NCBI GenBank assembly: GCA_029938505.1
Contig: JAOZUV010000137.1
Coordinates: forward strand, 1-6,074
Direction of reading: 5' to 3'
Source: Bacteroidales bacterium
GTDB lineage: Bacteria; Bacteroidota; Bacteroidia; Bacteroidales; GCA-2711565
DNA length: 6,074 nt
Shown one piece after another: positions 1 to 6,074 of the stretch (position 1 is the first letter of the stretch; every line of letters starts with the position of its first letter). The notes under the pieces were generated by a model that worked only from the letters and a program-made list of their open reading frames with translations, searched no databases and was not told where the DNA came from. The position numbers were made by a program, and so were the translations under genes.

Positions 1-253
1 ATTTTTGTTTCAAGTCGGCAGGTAGCAAAGCTGATTCGGCCTGATAAGAACGATACAATTTATCAATCTCACTATATTTAGCTTCAATTTCTTTTTGCCA
101 ACGAAGCGAAAGTTCATTCAAAATATCTTGAGCATCATTATATTCCGGGATATTTTTAAGAATATAATCGGTATCAACATAGGCATGCTTTTGTGCAAAT
201 GACAAAGTGCAAACACTTATCAGAAGCAATATTATTAACGTTATTTTTTTCAT
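1..253 (-). CDS. OmpH/Skp-family periplasmic chaperone, N-terminal part (gene runs off the window)
   Basis: This is the first 84 residues of a secreted protein, read from an ATG at 253-251; the frame is still open at base 1. Residues 1-20 form a clear signal peptide (MKKITLIILLLISVCTLSFA) with probable cleavage before Gln21. The mature start, KHAYVDTDYILKNIPEY, followed by a charged helical stretch (LRWQKEIEAKYSEIDKLYRS), matches the N-terminus of OmpH/Skp-like proteins of Bacteroidota: a short beta strand leading into the long coiled-coil tentacle. Skp-type chaperones hold unfolded outer-membrane proteins in the periplasm and hand them to BamA. The gene starts 41 bases after the bamA stop, the usual position for ompH in this phylum, where two tandem copies often occur. 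No strong ribosome binding site is visible. The C-terminal half of the tentacle is outside the window, so full length cannot be judged. Confidence 0.88.
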   Translation of the reverse strand, partial: MKKITLIILLLISVCTLSFAQKHAYVDTDYILKNIPEYNDAQDILNELSLRWQKEIEAKYSEIDKLYRSYQAESALLPADLKQK

Positions 254-294
254 ATCATTTAATTTTACAATATAATCGCAAAAAGTTTGCCATA
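254..294 (-). other. bamA-ompH spacer with a weak inverted repeat
   Basis: These are 41 A+T-rich bases between the bamA stop and the ompH start. On the transcribed strand GCAAA-ctt-TTTGC (278-290) could form a 5-bp hairpin with a 3-base loop. No U-run follows it, so it is not a convincing terminator. I see no good TAnnTTTG promoter element; TATATTGT is only a partial match. The simplest reading is read-through from bamA into ompH. Confidence 0.3.
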
Positions 295-2964
295 CTAGTC
301 AATTGATTTATTCATAGAGAAGTGGAAGTGGGCTCCATTTGCATCAGGACTACCCGGAATTTGATCAAACCCATAACCCCAATCAAGACCAAGGAAACCA
401 AACATTGGCATAAATATCCGAATACCGACACCCGCTGTTCTATAAAGATCGAAAGGATCATATTCATTCAAACTACCCCATGCATTCCCTGCTTCCACAT
501 AGGCTAAAGCATAAATGGTAGCACTTGGATTTAATGAAAGTGGGTAACGTACTTCTAAAGTGTATTTTGTATATACAGAACCACCATTAATTGTGTTTGC
601 AGTAGTAGATGTAGCCGGTAATACTTCATTGTCGTACCCCCTCATCGCAATAATTTCACGACCATCCATATTATATCCTCCACTTAAACCATCTCCACCA
701 ACATAAAAACGTCCAAATGGAGAGGTTCCAATATCATCATTATAAGCACCCATATAGCCAAACTTCATTCGTGTACTCATTACTAGTTTATCGAGCAATT
801 CGAAGTACCAGCCTGTATTAAATTTTATCTTATAAAATTCTACCCATTTAAATCTCTCATCTTCGTCCATGGATTTATAATCCTTGTCAGAAAGTAATGA
901 GTATGGCAAGGTAAGCTCCAAAGAAAGCCCAAATTCAGAACCCCAACGAGGATAAATTGGCTGACTTGTTGAATTTCGTCCTAATGCAATGGAGTAACTA
1001 AAATTATTATATTTACCCGTACCTGAACCAAAATTGAATACAGAATAGTGATCTAAATCATAGAGTAAAAATTTCACACTCTGATATAAAGTAAAATAAT
1101 CATCAGGCCAAGATAATCGTTTACCTAATCCTACAGTAACTCCATTGGTAACGAATTGTTGAAATCCTTCTTCCCCTTTATCAACAGTATTCGCATTTGA
1201 AAATGAAGAGTGGTAGTAAGAAACGGTTAAGGAATTTGGTTTTTTACCTCCAAACCAAGGTTCGGTAAGCGATACACTATAGTTAAAATATCCTTTTCCA
1301 TAGGTCTGGAATTTAACAGCAAGTTTTTGCCCATCACCCGTTGGAATAGGTCTCCACATTTCTTTTTTAAACATCCCTTTTAAAGAGAAGTTATTAAAGG
1401 AAAATCCTAAAGAACCAATCACACGGCCATAACCAAAGCCACCCGAAAGTTCCACTTGATCCGAGGAGGTTTCTTCCACTTGATATTCGATATCAACAGA
1501 ATTATTTGCTTCGTCTGGATTTACAGCAGGATTGATGGTTTCCGGATCAAAATAGCGTAATTGCGATAATTCTCGAGTGGTTCTAATCAAACGCTCTCTA
1601 CTAAACAATTGCCCAGGACGTGTTCTTATTTCACGCAATGCAACATGATCATTGGTTCGCGTATTACCTGTTAAAGTAACTTTGTTGATACGAGCCTGTT
1701 TACCTTCATTCATTCTGATTTCAATATCGATAGAATCGTTAGATACCAAAACCTCTACAGGATTCGCATAGAAAAACAAAAAGCCATCATCCAGATACAG
1801 TGAACTAACATCCACATCAACCGGATTATAATTTAAACTTTTGTCCAATCGTTCCTTATTATAAACATCACCTTTCTTTATTTTCAAGATATCAGCGAGA
1901 TACTCAGAAGTGTATCGTGTATTACCAACCCATGTAATGTTTCTAAAATAATACTTTGATCCCTCATCAATAGTTAAATCGATATTAATAAACCCATCAT
2001 CCTCTGCATTAAATATTGAGTCCTTTACAATTTTTGCATCGCGATAACCTAGCGTATTATATTTTTCAATAATCGCAGCTTTATCCTCATTATAGTTATC
2101 ACGTATAAGTTTTGATCCTTTAAAAACCCTTATTTTAAAATTATTACCAAAATAACTGGTGGTAGAATCAATTAAATCAGAAAAGTTTAATCGGAGTGTT
2201 GTAGAAAAGACATCTAGAATAAGATCATTCAATCCTTTAAGTGGGGTAAAAACACCCTTGTCTTTTGTTTCCTTCATAAAGGATCTTACTTTATTATCAG
2301 AAACGTGTGCATTATTTAAGATGTTTATTTTATGAATTTTAACTTTCCCGTTTTTGTTGATATCTATATGAAGGAAAACAGAATTTTCTTGAGAGGTATC
2401 AACAACTTGTCTTAAATTAACTTCACAATTTAAAAATCCTTTATCAACATAATATTTTGATATTTTAGTTTTCGCTCTACTTTGCAAATAATTTGTTACA
2501 ATTTCTCCAGGTCTGAAATTAATTTCGGTATTCAAATTACTAATCTCGCTTTTGCGTATGCCAGAATAAACAGTTCTTCTCAAACGAGGGCGTTCAGTCA
2601 TATCAATATTTAAAAACACTTTATTGTCCTCCACCTTCGCAATTTCTATTTTAATATTCTCAGCTAAACCTTGAGCCCATAATTTGCGAATTGCTTGAGA
2701 TAATTTATCACTAGGAATCTGAATTTTATCACCAATATTTAAACCCGAAATCATAATAATTGTATTGACATCCAAATATTTTATCCCGCTTGTGGTAATA
2801 CTTGCAATTTCATATTCTTTAGGTTTGCTATAATCTACTTTAAACACATCTGTATTTTGCGCAAAAGATATATTAGTCGCAATATATATAAATACAAAAA
2901 CACATAAAATTCTCTTTGTAATTGTCATTCTTAAAAACTTTCTATTAGAATCCTTCTTTAACAT
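295..2964 (-). CDS. bamA: Outer-membrane protein assembly factor BamA (Omp85)
   Basis: BamA is the core of the BAM machine, which folds and inserts beta-barrel proteins into the outer membrane. The 889-residue product has a signal peptide ending at SFA|Q (cut after about residue 35). Five POTRA domains follow, at roughly 51-128, 129-206, 207-335, 336-421 and 422-500, and then a 16-strand-type barrel to the end. POTRA3 is long, with an inserted segment at about 231-290, as I know it from Bacteroidota BamA. POTRA5 has the typical KVTLTGNTRT and RPGQLFSRERL stretches. The barrel carries the loop-6 signature MRGYDN with R775-G776-Y777, equivalent to VRGF. The last residues, HFHFSMNKSID, do not end in the usual aromatic residue. 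The start is 6 bases after the uppS stop, with AGGGA overlapping that stop, which suggests translational coupling. A second ATG at 2928 (Met13) would give a more ordinary signal peptide (MTITKRILCVF...) and may be the true start. ompH follows. Confidence 0.95.
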   Translation of the reverse strand: MLKKDSNRKFLRMTITKRILCVFVFIYIATNISFAQNTDVFKVDYSKPKEYEIASITTSGIKYLDVNTIIMISGLNIGDKIQIPSDKLSQAIRKLWAQGLAENIKIEIAKVEDNKVFLNIDMTERPRLRRTVYSGIRKSEISNLNTEINFRPGEIVTNYLQSRAKTKISKYYVDKGFLNCEVNLRQVVDTSQENSVFLHIDINKNGKVKIHKINILNNAHVSDNKVRSFMKETKDKGVFTPLKGLNDLILDVFSTTLRLNFSDLIDSTTSYFGNNFKIRVFKGSKLIRDNYNEDKAAIIEKYNTLGYRDAKIVKDSIFNAEDDGFINIDLTIDEGSKYYFRNITWVGNTRYTSEYLADILKIKKGDVYNKERLDKSLNYNPVDVDVSSLYLDDGFLFFYANPVEVLVSNDSIDIEIRMNEGKQARINKVTLTGNTRTNDHVALREIRTRPGQLFSRERLIRTTRELSQLRYFDPETINPAVNPDEANNSVDIEYQVEETSSDQVELSGGFGYGRVIGSLGFSFNNFSLKGMFKKEMWRPIPTGDGQKLAVKFQTYGKGYFNYSVSLTEPWFGGKKPNSLTVSYYHSSFSNANTVDKGEEGFQQFVTNGVTVGLGKRLSWPDDYFTLYQSVKFLLYDLDHYSVFNFGSGTGKYNNFSYSIALGRNSTSQPIYPRWGSEFGLSLELTLPYSLLSDKDYKSMDEDERFKWVEFYKIKFNTGWYFELLDKLVMSTRMKFGYMGAYNDDIGTSPFGRFYVGGDGLSGGYNMDGREIIAMRGYDNEVLPATSTTANTINGGSVYTKYTLEVRYPLSLNPSATIYALAYVEAGNAWGSLNEYDPFDLYRTAGVGIRIFMPMFGFLGLDWGYGFDQIPGSPDANGAHFHFSMNKSID

Positions 2965-2970
2965 TCGTCC

Positions 2971-3717
2971 CTATATCTTAAGTAATTGTTCACTCGTTTT
3001 TCCAAATCTACGCTCACGTCCCTGATAATCTATTAAGGCGATATATAAATCTTCTTTTGTAAAGTCAGGCCAAAGTGTATCCGTAAAATAAAGCTCAGCA
3101 TAAGCAATTTGCCATAGCAAAAAGTTGCTGATACGAAATTCGCCACTAGTGCGTATTAATAATTCTGGATCTGGCATAGCAGCTGTATTCAAATGCTGCC
3201 CAATTAATGATTGGTCGATTTGATCGATAGTTAATTGCTCATTTTTTACTTTTGCCGCAATTTTTTGAACTGCGTCAGTTAATTCCCATCTTGAGCTATA
3301 ACTAAGAGCCAAATTTAAAGTCATTCGATCATTGCTTGATGTTTCTTCCATTGTTTTACGCAATTGCTCCTGACTTTTTTCAGGTAAGCTTTCAATATTT
3401 CCAATGGCATTAAGGCGTATCTTATTTTTATTTAATGTGGGTGTTTCTTTACCGATGGTTTCAACAAGTAAATGCATAAGCGCATCTACTTCATCCTTAG
3501 GTCGATTCCAATTTTCGGTTGAAAAAGCATACAAAGTTAAGTACTCAACTCCTAATTCAGCAGCACTTTCTGCAGCTTCTCTAACAGCATTCACGCCATT
3601 TTCGTGACCGAAAATACGTTGCTTGCCTTGTTTTTGAGCCCAACGACCATTGCCATCCATAATAATGGCAATATGTTTTGGCAAACGTTGCAAGTCTATT
3701 TTATCTTTCAGGCTCAT
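2971..3717 (-). CDS. uppS: Undecaprenyl diphosphate synthase (cis-prenyltransferase, EC 2.5.1.31)
   Basis: UppS adds eight isopentenyl units in cis to farnesyl diphosphate, making the C55 lipid carrier for peptidoglycan and surface polysaccharides. It works in the cytoplasm at the inner membrane face. The 248-residue length is typical. All the expected motifs are present: HIAIIMDGNGRWA with the catalytic Asp21, the FGHENG segment with His38, FSTENWNRP with Asn69, Trp70 and Arg72, and the C-terminal block LLIRTSGEFRISNFLLWQ with Arg189, Arg195 and Ser197, then Glu208 in AELYF. These correspond to the known diphosphate- and Mg-binding residues of the family. There is no signal peptide, as expected. 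The ATG at 3717 lies 23 bases after the upstream stop. bamA follows after only 6 bases, so the two are very probably on one mRNA. No clear Shine-Dalgarno is seen. The related long-chain cis-prenyltransferases are less likely, given the single-copy housekeeping context. Confidence 0.96.
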   Translation of the reverse strand: MSLKDKIDLQRLPKHIAIIMDGNGRWAQKQGKQRIFGHENGVNAVREAAESAAELGVEYLTLYAFSTENWNRPKDEVDALMHLLVETIGKETPTLNKNKIRLNAIGNIESLPEKSQEQLRKTMEETSSNDRMTLNLALSYSSRWELTDAVQKIAAKVKNEQLTIDQIDQSLIGQHLNTAAMPDPELLIRTSGEFRISNFLLWQIAYAELYFTDTLWPDFTKEDLYIALIDYQGRERRFGKTSEQLLKI

Positions 3718-3740
3718 ATGCTAAATACTCAATTTATTTT

Positions 3741-4538
3741 TTAAAAGTTGTTGCAAACATTATTGCCAATATTAAATTTATAGGTTAATGTTATTCCGTA
3801 AAAATTATACCAATCATCAGTTTCAGGATTTCCTCTTTCCATATTTGGTTGATGACTTAAACTAGGATCTGATAAAACAGCAGCTATATCAGAACTAGTG
3901 TATGTTGAAGCATCCAAATAATAAGTTGTACTAATGTCGTCAATATAATCGGTAAATGTTTTACGCATGCCCCATTCAACTCCCAGAGCCAGCTTATCAG
4001 TCAAACTATATTTAAATCCTATCCCAAATGGAATGGCTAAACCTCTTTGTGAATATGGCGACCGACCTTCAAAACCAACAAGTTGACCCTCAGTACCTTT
4101 CTCCCTCAAATCATATTTTACACCTCCATAAATACCTTGGGGATCAAAAAAGAAAAAACCAATTCCGGCAAAAATATAGGGTGTGTATTTTTTCGAATCA
4201 TTCCCTGTTTCGTATGGGAAGAAATTAAATTCGACAACGCCCGAAAATTCAGTGATTTTTGAAGTAAAGTTCAAATTCCGTTCAAGAACGGCCTGTCTAA
4301 AATTATCTGATGCTTGCACTTGTCCAAATAAAAGGCTAAAACGAAAAGACCAACGATCATCTTTGTTATAACGAGCAATGGCTCCTGCCGAAAACAAGCT
4401 TTGATCAAAATGTTTACCCGGGTTAATATCGCCCAAATAGTATGATGCTCCAGTAAAAACACCTGTCTCGAGAGTTTGGCTATGCCCACTCAATAAGAAG
4501 CTGAGAAATACGAACGTAAATACTACTTTTTTTTTCAT
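3741..4538 (-). CDS. DUF6089-type secreted beta-strand-rich protein of unknown function
   Basis: The function is unknown. I choose the ATG at 4538, giving 265 residues. An in-frame TTG at 4574 would add 12 residues (MSKKYVILQANF) before an already complete signal peptide and overlaps a candidate promoter. Residues 1-20 (MKKKVVFTFVFLSFLLSGHS) are a signal peptide with cleavage before Gln21. The mature start, LETGVFTGASYYLGDINPGK, is a recognisable signature of DUF6089-family proteins, which in Bacteroidota sit beside uppS and bamA. The rest alternates short amphipathic strands (WSFRFSLLFGQ, KYTPYIFAGIGFFFF, AIPFGIGFKYSLTDKLALGVEWG) with polar loops, as in a small OmpA/OmpW-like barrel. The last strand, WYNFYGITLTYKFNIG, is followed by VCNNF, giving a terminal Phe. 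An outer-membrane or periplasmic location is therefore likely. An AGG triplet lies 8 bases before the ATG. The neighbours are nadK (54 bases upstream) and uppS (23 bases downstream), which suggests a role in envelope assembly, but this is inference. Confidence 0.82.
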   Translation of the reverse strand: MKKKVVFTFVFLSFLLSGHSQTLETGVFTGASYYLGDINPGKHFDQSLFSAGAIARYNKDDRWSFRFSLLFGQVQASDNFRQAVLERNLNFTSKITEFSGVVEFNFFPYETGNDSKKYTPYIFAGIGFFFFDPQGIYGGVKYDLREKGTEGQLVGFEGRSPYSQRGLAIPFGIGFKYSLTDKLALGVEWGMRKTFTDYIDDISTTYYLDASTYTSSDIAAVLSDPSLSHQPNMERGNPETDDWYNFYGITLTYKFNIGNNVCNNF

Positions 4539-4550
4539 AAAATTTGCCTG

Positions 4551-4579
4551 CAAAATTACATATTTTTTCGACAATCAAA
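4551..4579 (-). promoter_or_regulatory. Candidate Bacteroidota-type promoter before the DUF6089 gene
   Basis: On the minus strand the -33 element TTTG (4579-4576) is separated by 17 bases from TAATTTTG (4558-4551), a full match to the phylum consensus -7 box TAnnTTTG. Transcription would start near 4545, only a few bases before the ATG at 4538, so the leader would be very short. In this A+T-rich DNA a chance match is possible. If real, it would let DUF6089-uppS-bamA-ompH be expressed separately from nadK. Confidence 0.35.
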
Positions 4580-4592
4580 CTATCAAAACTTA

Positions 4593-5471
4593 TTAATTTC
4601 TAATGTCCAAGCCCCATTTCAACTTATCTCTTATGGTTGTAAAAAAGTCTTTACTTTTTAGTTGAACCAAATTAATTTTGAAGTTTTCTTTTTCGATATT
4701 TAATTCAACATTTCCATCAATGGTTTCGCTGCGTGAATCTAAACTTACCAAATAATTATCCTCTCTACTTTCTAGCTTAATACGAATTTTACTATCGTCA
4801 GGTATAACGATAGGGCGCACAGTCAAATTGTGTGTTGCAATAGGTGTAATCACAAAATTCTCAGAGCCAGGTGTAACAATTGGTCCACCACAACTCAACG
4901 AATATGCTGTTGAACCAGTTGGAGTTGCAATCAGCAATCCATCGGCCCAATAAGAATTTAATTTTATATCGTTTATATAAACATGTACTACCAAAAGGGC
5001 ATTGGTATCTTTACGGCTTACGGCAACCTCATTTAATCCATAATTCACATCTCCAAATAAACCTTCTTTTGTATTTAAGCGAAGCAATGTTCTTTGTTCT
5101 AAATTGAAATTACCTTCAAGCAATTCATCAAAAGCCTGATTAATTTCTTTCTTTGAAACACTTGACAAAAAGCCTAATCTTCCAAGATTGATCCCAAGTA
5201 TTGGAATTCCAGAATCTCTAACCAATCTAACGGTATCTAAAAATGTTCCATCACCTCCAACAGAAATTAAATAATCTACATTATTGATTAAATCTCTATG
5301 CGAATTAAAAATCTTATACGATTTTGTAAATTTTACAATGGGCTTAATGATTTCCAAAAATGGCTCATAAATATAAACTTCGGTACCAATGTGATCGAGT
5401 TTATTTATAAGCTGCTGAATGTATGGCATGGAGGCCTCATCAGGAGACTTACCAAAGAGCGCAATTTTCAT
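4593..5471 (-). CDS. nadK: NAD kinase (ATP-NAD kinase, EC 2.7.1.23)
   Basis: This enzyme phosphorylates NAD to NADP in the cytoplasm and so sets the NADPH supply for biosynthesis. The 292-residue length is normal. The family signatures are all visible: the GGDGT loop at 72-76 after a VDYLISV strand; GINLGRLGFL at 94-103; the NE pair (Asn148-Glu149) in LNEVAVSR, which contacts the NAD ribose; and the glycine-rich WADGLLIATPTGSTAYSLS block at 176-194, followed by CGGPI. The beta-sandwich C-terminal domain is complete, ending in a basic tail (DKLKWGLDIRN). There is no signal peptide. The ATG at 5471 gives the expected start, MKIALFGK. Upstream is a 128-base spacer with a hairpin reaching the start codon. 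Downstream, the DUF6089 gene begins after 54 bases. No key residue is missing, and nothing suggests transfer or decay. Confidence 0.96.
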   Translation of the reverse strand: MKIALFGKSPDEASMPYIQQLINKLDHIGTEVYIYEPFLEIIKPIVKFTKSYKIFNSHRDLINNVDYLISVGGDGTFLDTVRLVRDSGIPILGINLGRLGFLSSVSKKEINQAFDELLEGNFNLEQRTLLRLNTKEGLFGDVNYGLNEVAVSRKDTNALLVVHVYINDIKLNSYWADGLLIATPTGSTAYSLSCGGPIVTPGSENFVITPIATHNLTVRPIVIPDDSKIRIKLESREDNYLVSLDSRSETIDGNVELNIEKENFKINLVQLKSKDFFTTIRDKLKWGLDIRN

Positions 5472-5506
5472 ATTCTTGCTTTTTGTTTTTTCGCTTTACA
5501 AGAATA
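5471..5506 (-). promoter_or_regulatory. Inverted repeat in the nadK leader ending at the start codon
   Basis: In the mRNA sense, TATTCTTG (5506-5499) and CAAGAATA (5478-5471) are perfect 8-base complements. A U-G pair could extend the stem to 9 bp, leaving an A-rich loop of 18 bases. The last base of the 3' arm is the A of the nadK ATG, so the folded form would bury the region just before the start codon. The 5' arm also resembles a -7 promoter box (five of six fixed positions of TAnnTTTG). The repeat is certain; its function is inferred. Confidence 0.4.
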
Positions 5507-5599
5507 CGAAATTAATAGCAATGACTTTTTAATTTTAACAATTATTAATATTTGCAAAATCATTCATTTTGAGGCAAGAACCGAAGATTTAAAGGGATT
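5472..5599 (-). other. A+T-rich spacer between the Omp85-like gene and nadK
   Basis: This 128-base stretch is the longest non-coding one in the window and the likeliest place for a promoter for the nadK operon. I see two imperfect -7 boxes on the minus strand, TAATTTCG (5514-5507) and TATTCTTG (5506-5499), each with one mismatch to TAnnTTTG. Neither has a -33 TTTG at a convincing distance. A second small inverted repeat, CAAAAT-gaatg-ATTTTG (5571-5555), could make a 6-bp hairpin. It lacks a following U-run and is a poor terminator. No small gene is evident. Confidence 0.4.
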
Positions 5600-6073
5600 T
5601 TAAAAAGGTGCTTTCACGTGAAAAAAGAGAAAGCCCTCATTTTGCTTATTCCTTGAGTATTCAATACGATATACTAAATCGTAATAAGTAACAAGATCAA
5701 GCCCAAGCCCATAACCATACTGAAGCTCGTTTACCAAAGGATTTACATCGCCACTATACCTGTCTTTTACATATCCAAGATCGAAATACATATTTAAATA
5801 AATGGCATAAAAAACCTTGCTAAATTTCTCATTTTTAATGAATTTAAAATTATGAACACGCTTAGGAATTAATTCATATTTAAGATTAGATCTGAATAAT
5901 CCATAATGTTGACCATCCATAATATAGAGTTCATAGGCTCTAATAAAATCATTCATATAACCCAATCCACGCTGTAAAATATAAGGTTGAAACTTCGCAT
6001 TCGATATTTTTGCAAACACCCCAGCAGCATAAAACCAACGGTCTTTTAATTTCCAATAATAATTTAGCTTTGC
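5600..6073 (-). CDS. Omp85/D15 superfamily (BamA/TamA-like) outer-membrane barrel protein, C-terminal 157 residues
   Basis: The reading frame is open to the right edge, so this is the 3' end of a longer gene. Upstream of the internal GTG at 6019 the frame continues as KLKDRWFYAAG, so that GTG is a Val codon and not the start. Counting from the edge, residues 34-57 (QRGLGYMNDFIRAYELYIMD, then GQHY) match the loop-6 region of Omp85 barrels in Bacteroidota. There V-R-G-Y/F is usual, but this protein has I44-R45-A46-Y47. The strand SNLKYELIPKR follows, then NEKFSKVFYAIYLNMYFDLGYV, GYGLGLDLVTYYDLVYRIEYS and the last strand GFLFFHVKAPF. The terminal Phe fits a beta-signal for BAM-dependent insertion. 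The protein should therefore be an outer-membrane barrel, probably with POTRA domains upstream. It is distinct from the BamA in this window. Its substrate is unknown. It lies 128 bases upstream of nadK and may or may not share its transcript. Confidence 0.75.
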   Translation of the reverse strand, partial: AKLNYYWKLKDRWFYAAGVFAKISNAKFQPYILQRGLGYMNDFIRAYELYIMDGQHYGLFRSNLKYELIPKRVHNFKFIKNEKFSKVFYAIYLNMYFDLGYVKDRYSGDVNPLVNELQYGYGLGLDLVTYYDLVYRIEYSRNKQNEGFLFFHVKAPF

Positions 6074-6074
6074 T

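Noticed and set aside
278..290. GCAAA/TTTGC hairpin as a terminator between bamA and ompH
   Set aside because: A 5-bp stem with no U-tract, in a 41-base gap between genes normally co-transcribed.
322..507. Plus-strand and other short open frames opposite bamA, uppS, the DUF6089 gene and nadK
   Set aside because: All lie inside confident minus-strand genes, and their translations show no family motif or sensible composition.
2889..2910. Cys21 of BamA as a lipoprotein attachment site
   Set aside because: The residues before it (KRIL) do not form a lipobox, and a normal signal peptidase I site (SFA|Q) lies 14 residues later.
4539..4574. N-terminal extension of the DUF6089-type protein from TTG at 4574
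   Set aside because: The start is a TTG, the extra residues would precede a complete signal peptide, and the stretch holds a consensus promoter box. The ATG at 4538 has an AGG at a good distance.
5555..5571. CAAAAT/ATTTTG hairpin as a terminator for the Omp85-like gene
   Set aside because: The stem is only 6 bp with one G-C pair, and no U-run follows in the transcript.
5298..5603. Plus-strand open frame of 101 codons across the nadK start and spacer
   Set aside because: Most of it lies opposite the well-supported nadK N-terminus, and it has no recognisable domain or start signal. It is explained by chance openness of A+T-rich DNA.

Overview
The window comes from a low-GC member of the Bacteroidota. 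The evidence is an A+T-rich sequence without strong Shine-Dalgarno sites, a candidate promoter of the Bacteroidota type (TTTG / TAnnTTTG), a long BamA with a Bacteroidota-style POTRA insertion, and the gene order nadK - DUF6089-type protein - uppS - bamA - ompH, which I know from this phylum. A marine or gut Bacteroidales/Marinilabiliales relative is plausible, but I cannot fix the genus.

Every gene I can support lies on the minus strand, so transcription runs from right to left. In that order: the C-terminal end of an Omp85/D15-type outer-membrane barrel protein (6073-5600, 5' end outside the window); a 128-base A+T-rich spacer with two short inverted repeats; NAD kinase (5471-4593); a 54-base spacer with a candidate internal promoter; a secreted DUF6089-type outer-membrane or periplasmic protein (4538-3741); undecaprenyl diphosphate synthase (3717-2971); BamA (2964-295); and the N-terminal 84 residues of an OmpH/Skp-like periplasmic chaperone (253-1, continuing outside the window). 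The spacers from nadK onward are 54, 23, 6 and 41 bases, which fits one operon with possible internal promoters.

The block is mainly for building the cell envelope. UppS makes the C55 lipid carrier for peptidoglycan and surface polysaccharides. OmpH/Skp-type chaperones carry unfolded outer-membrane proteins across the periplasm, and BamA folds and inserts them. The partial Omp85 protein is a second, distinct barrel of the same superfamily. NadK supplies NADP(H) for biosynthesis. The DUF6089-type protein has no established function, but its position between nadK and uppS-bamA-ompH makes it the best candidate for an undescribed envelope factor.

I saw no rRNA, tRNA, CRISPR array, insertion sequence, phage gene or sign of recent transfer. 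This is essentially a conserved housekeeping region. The points worth a second look are small: a hairpin whose 3' arm reaches the nadK start codon, the promoter before the DUF6089 gene, an R-A-Y variant of the Omp85 signature in the partial gene, and a BamA C-terminus that does not end in an aromatic residue.
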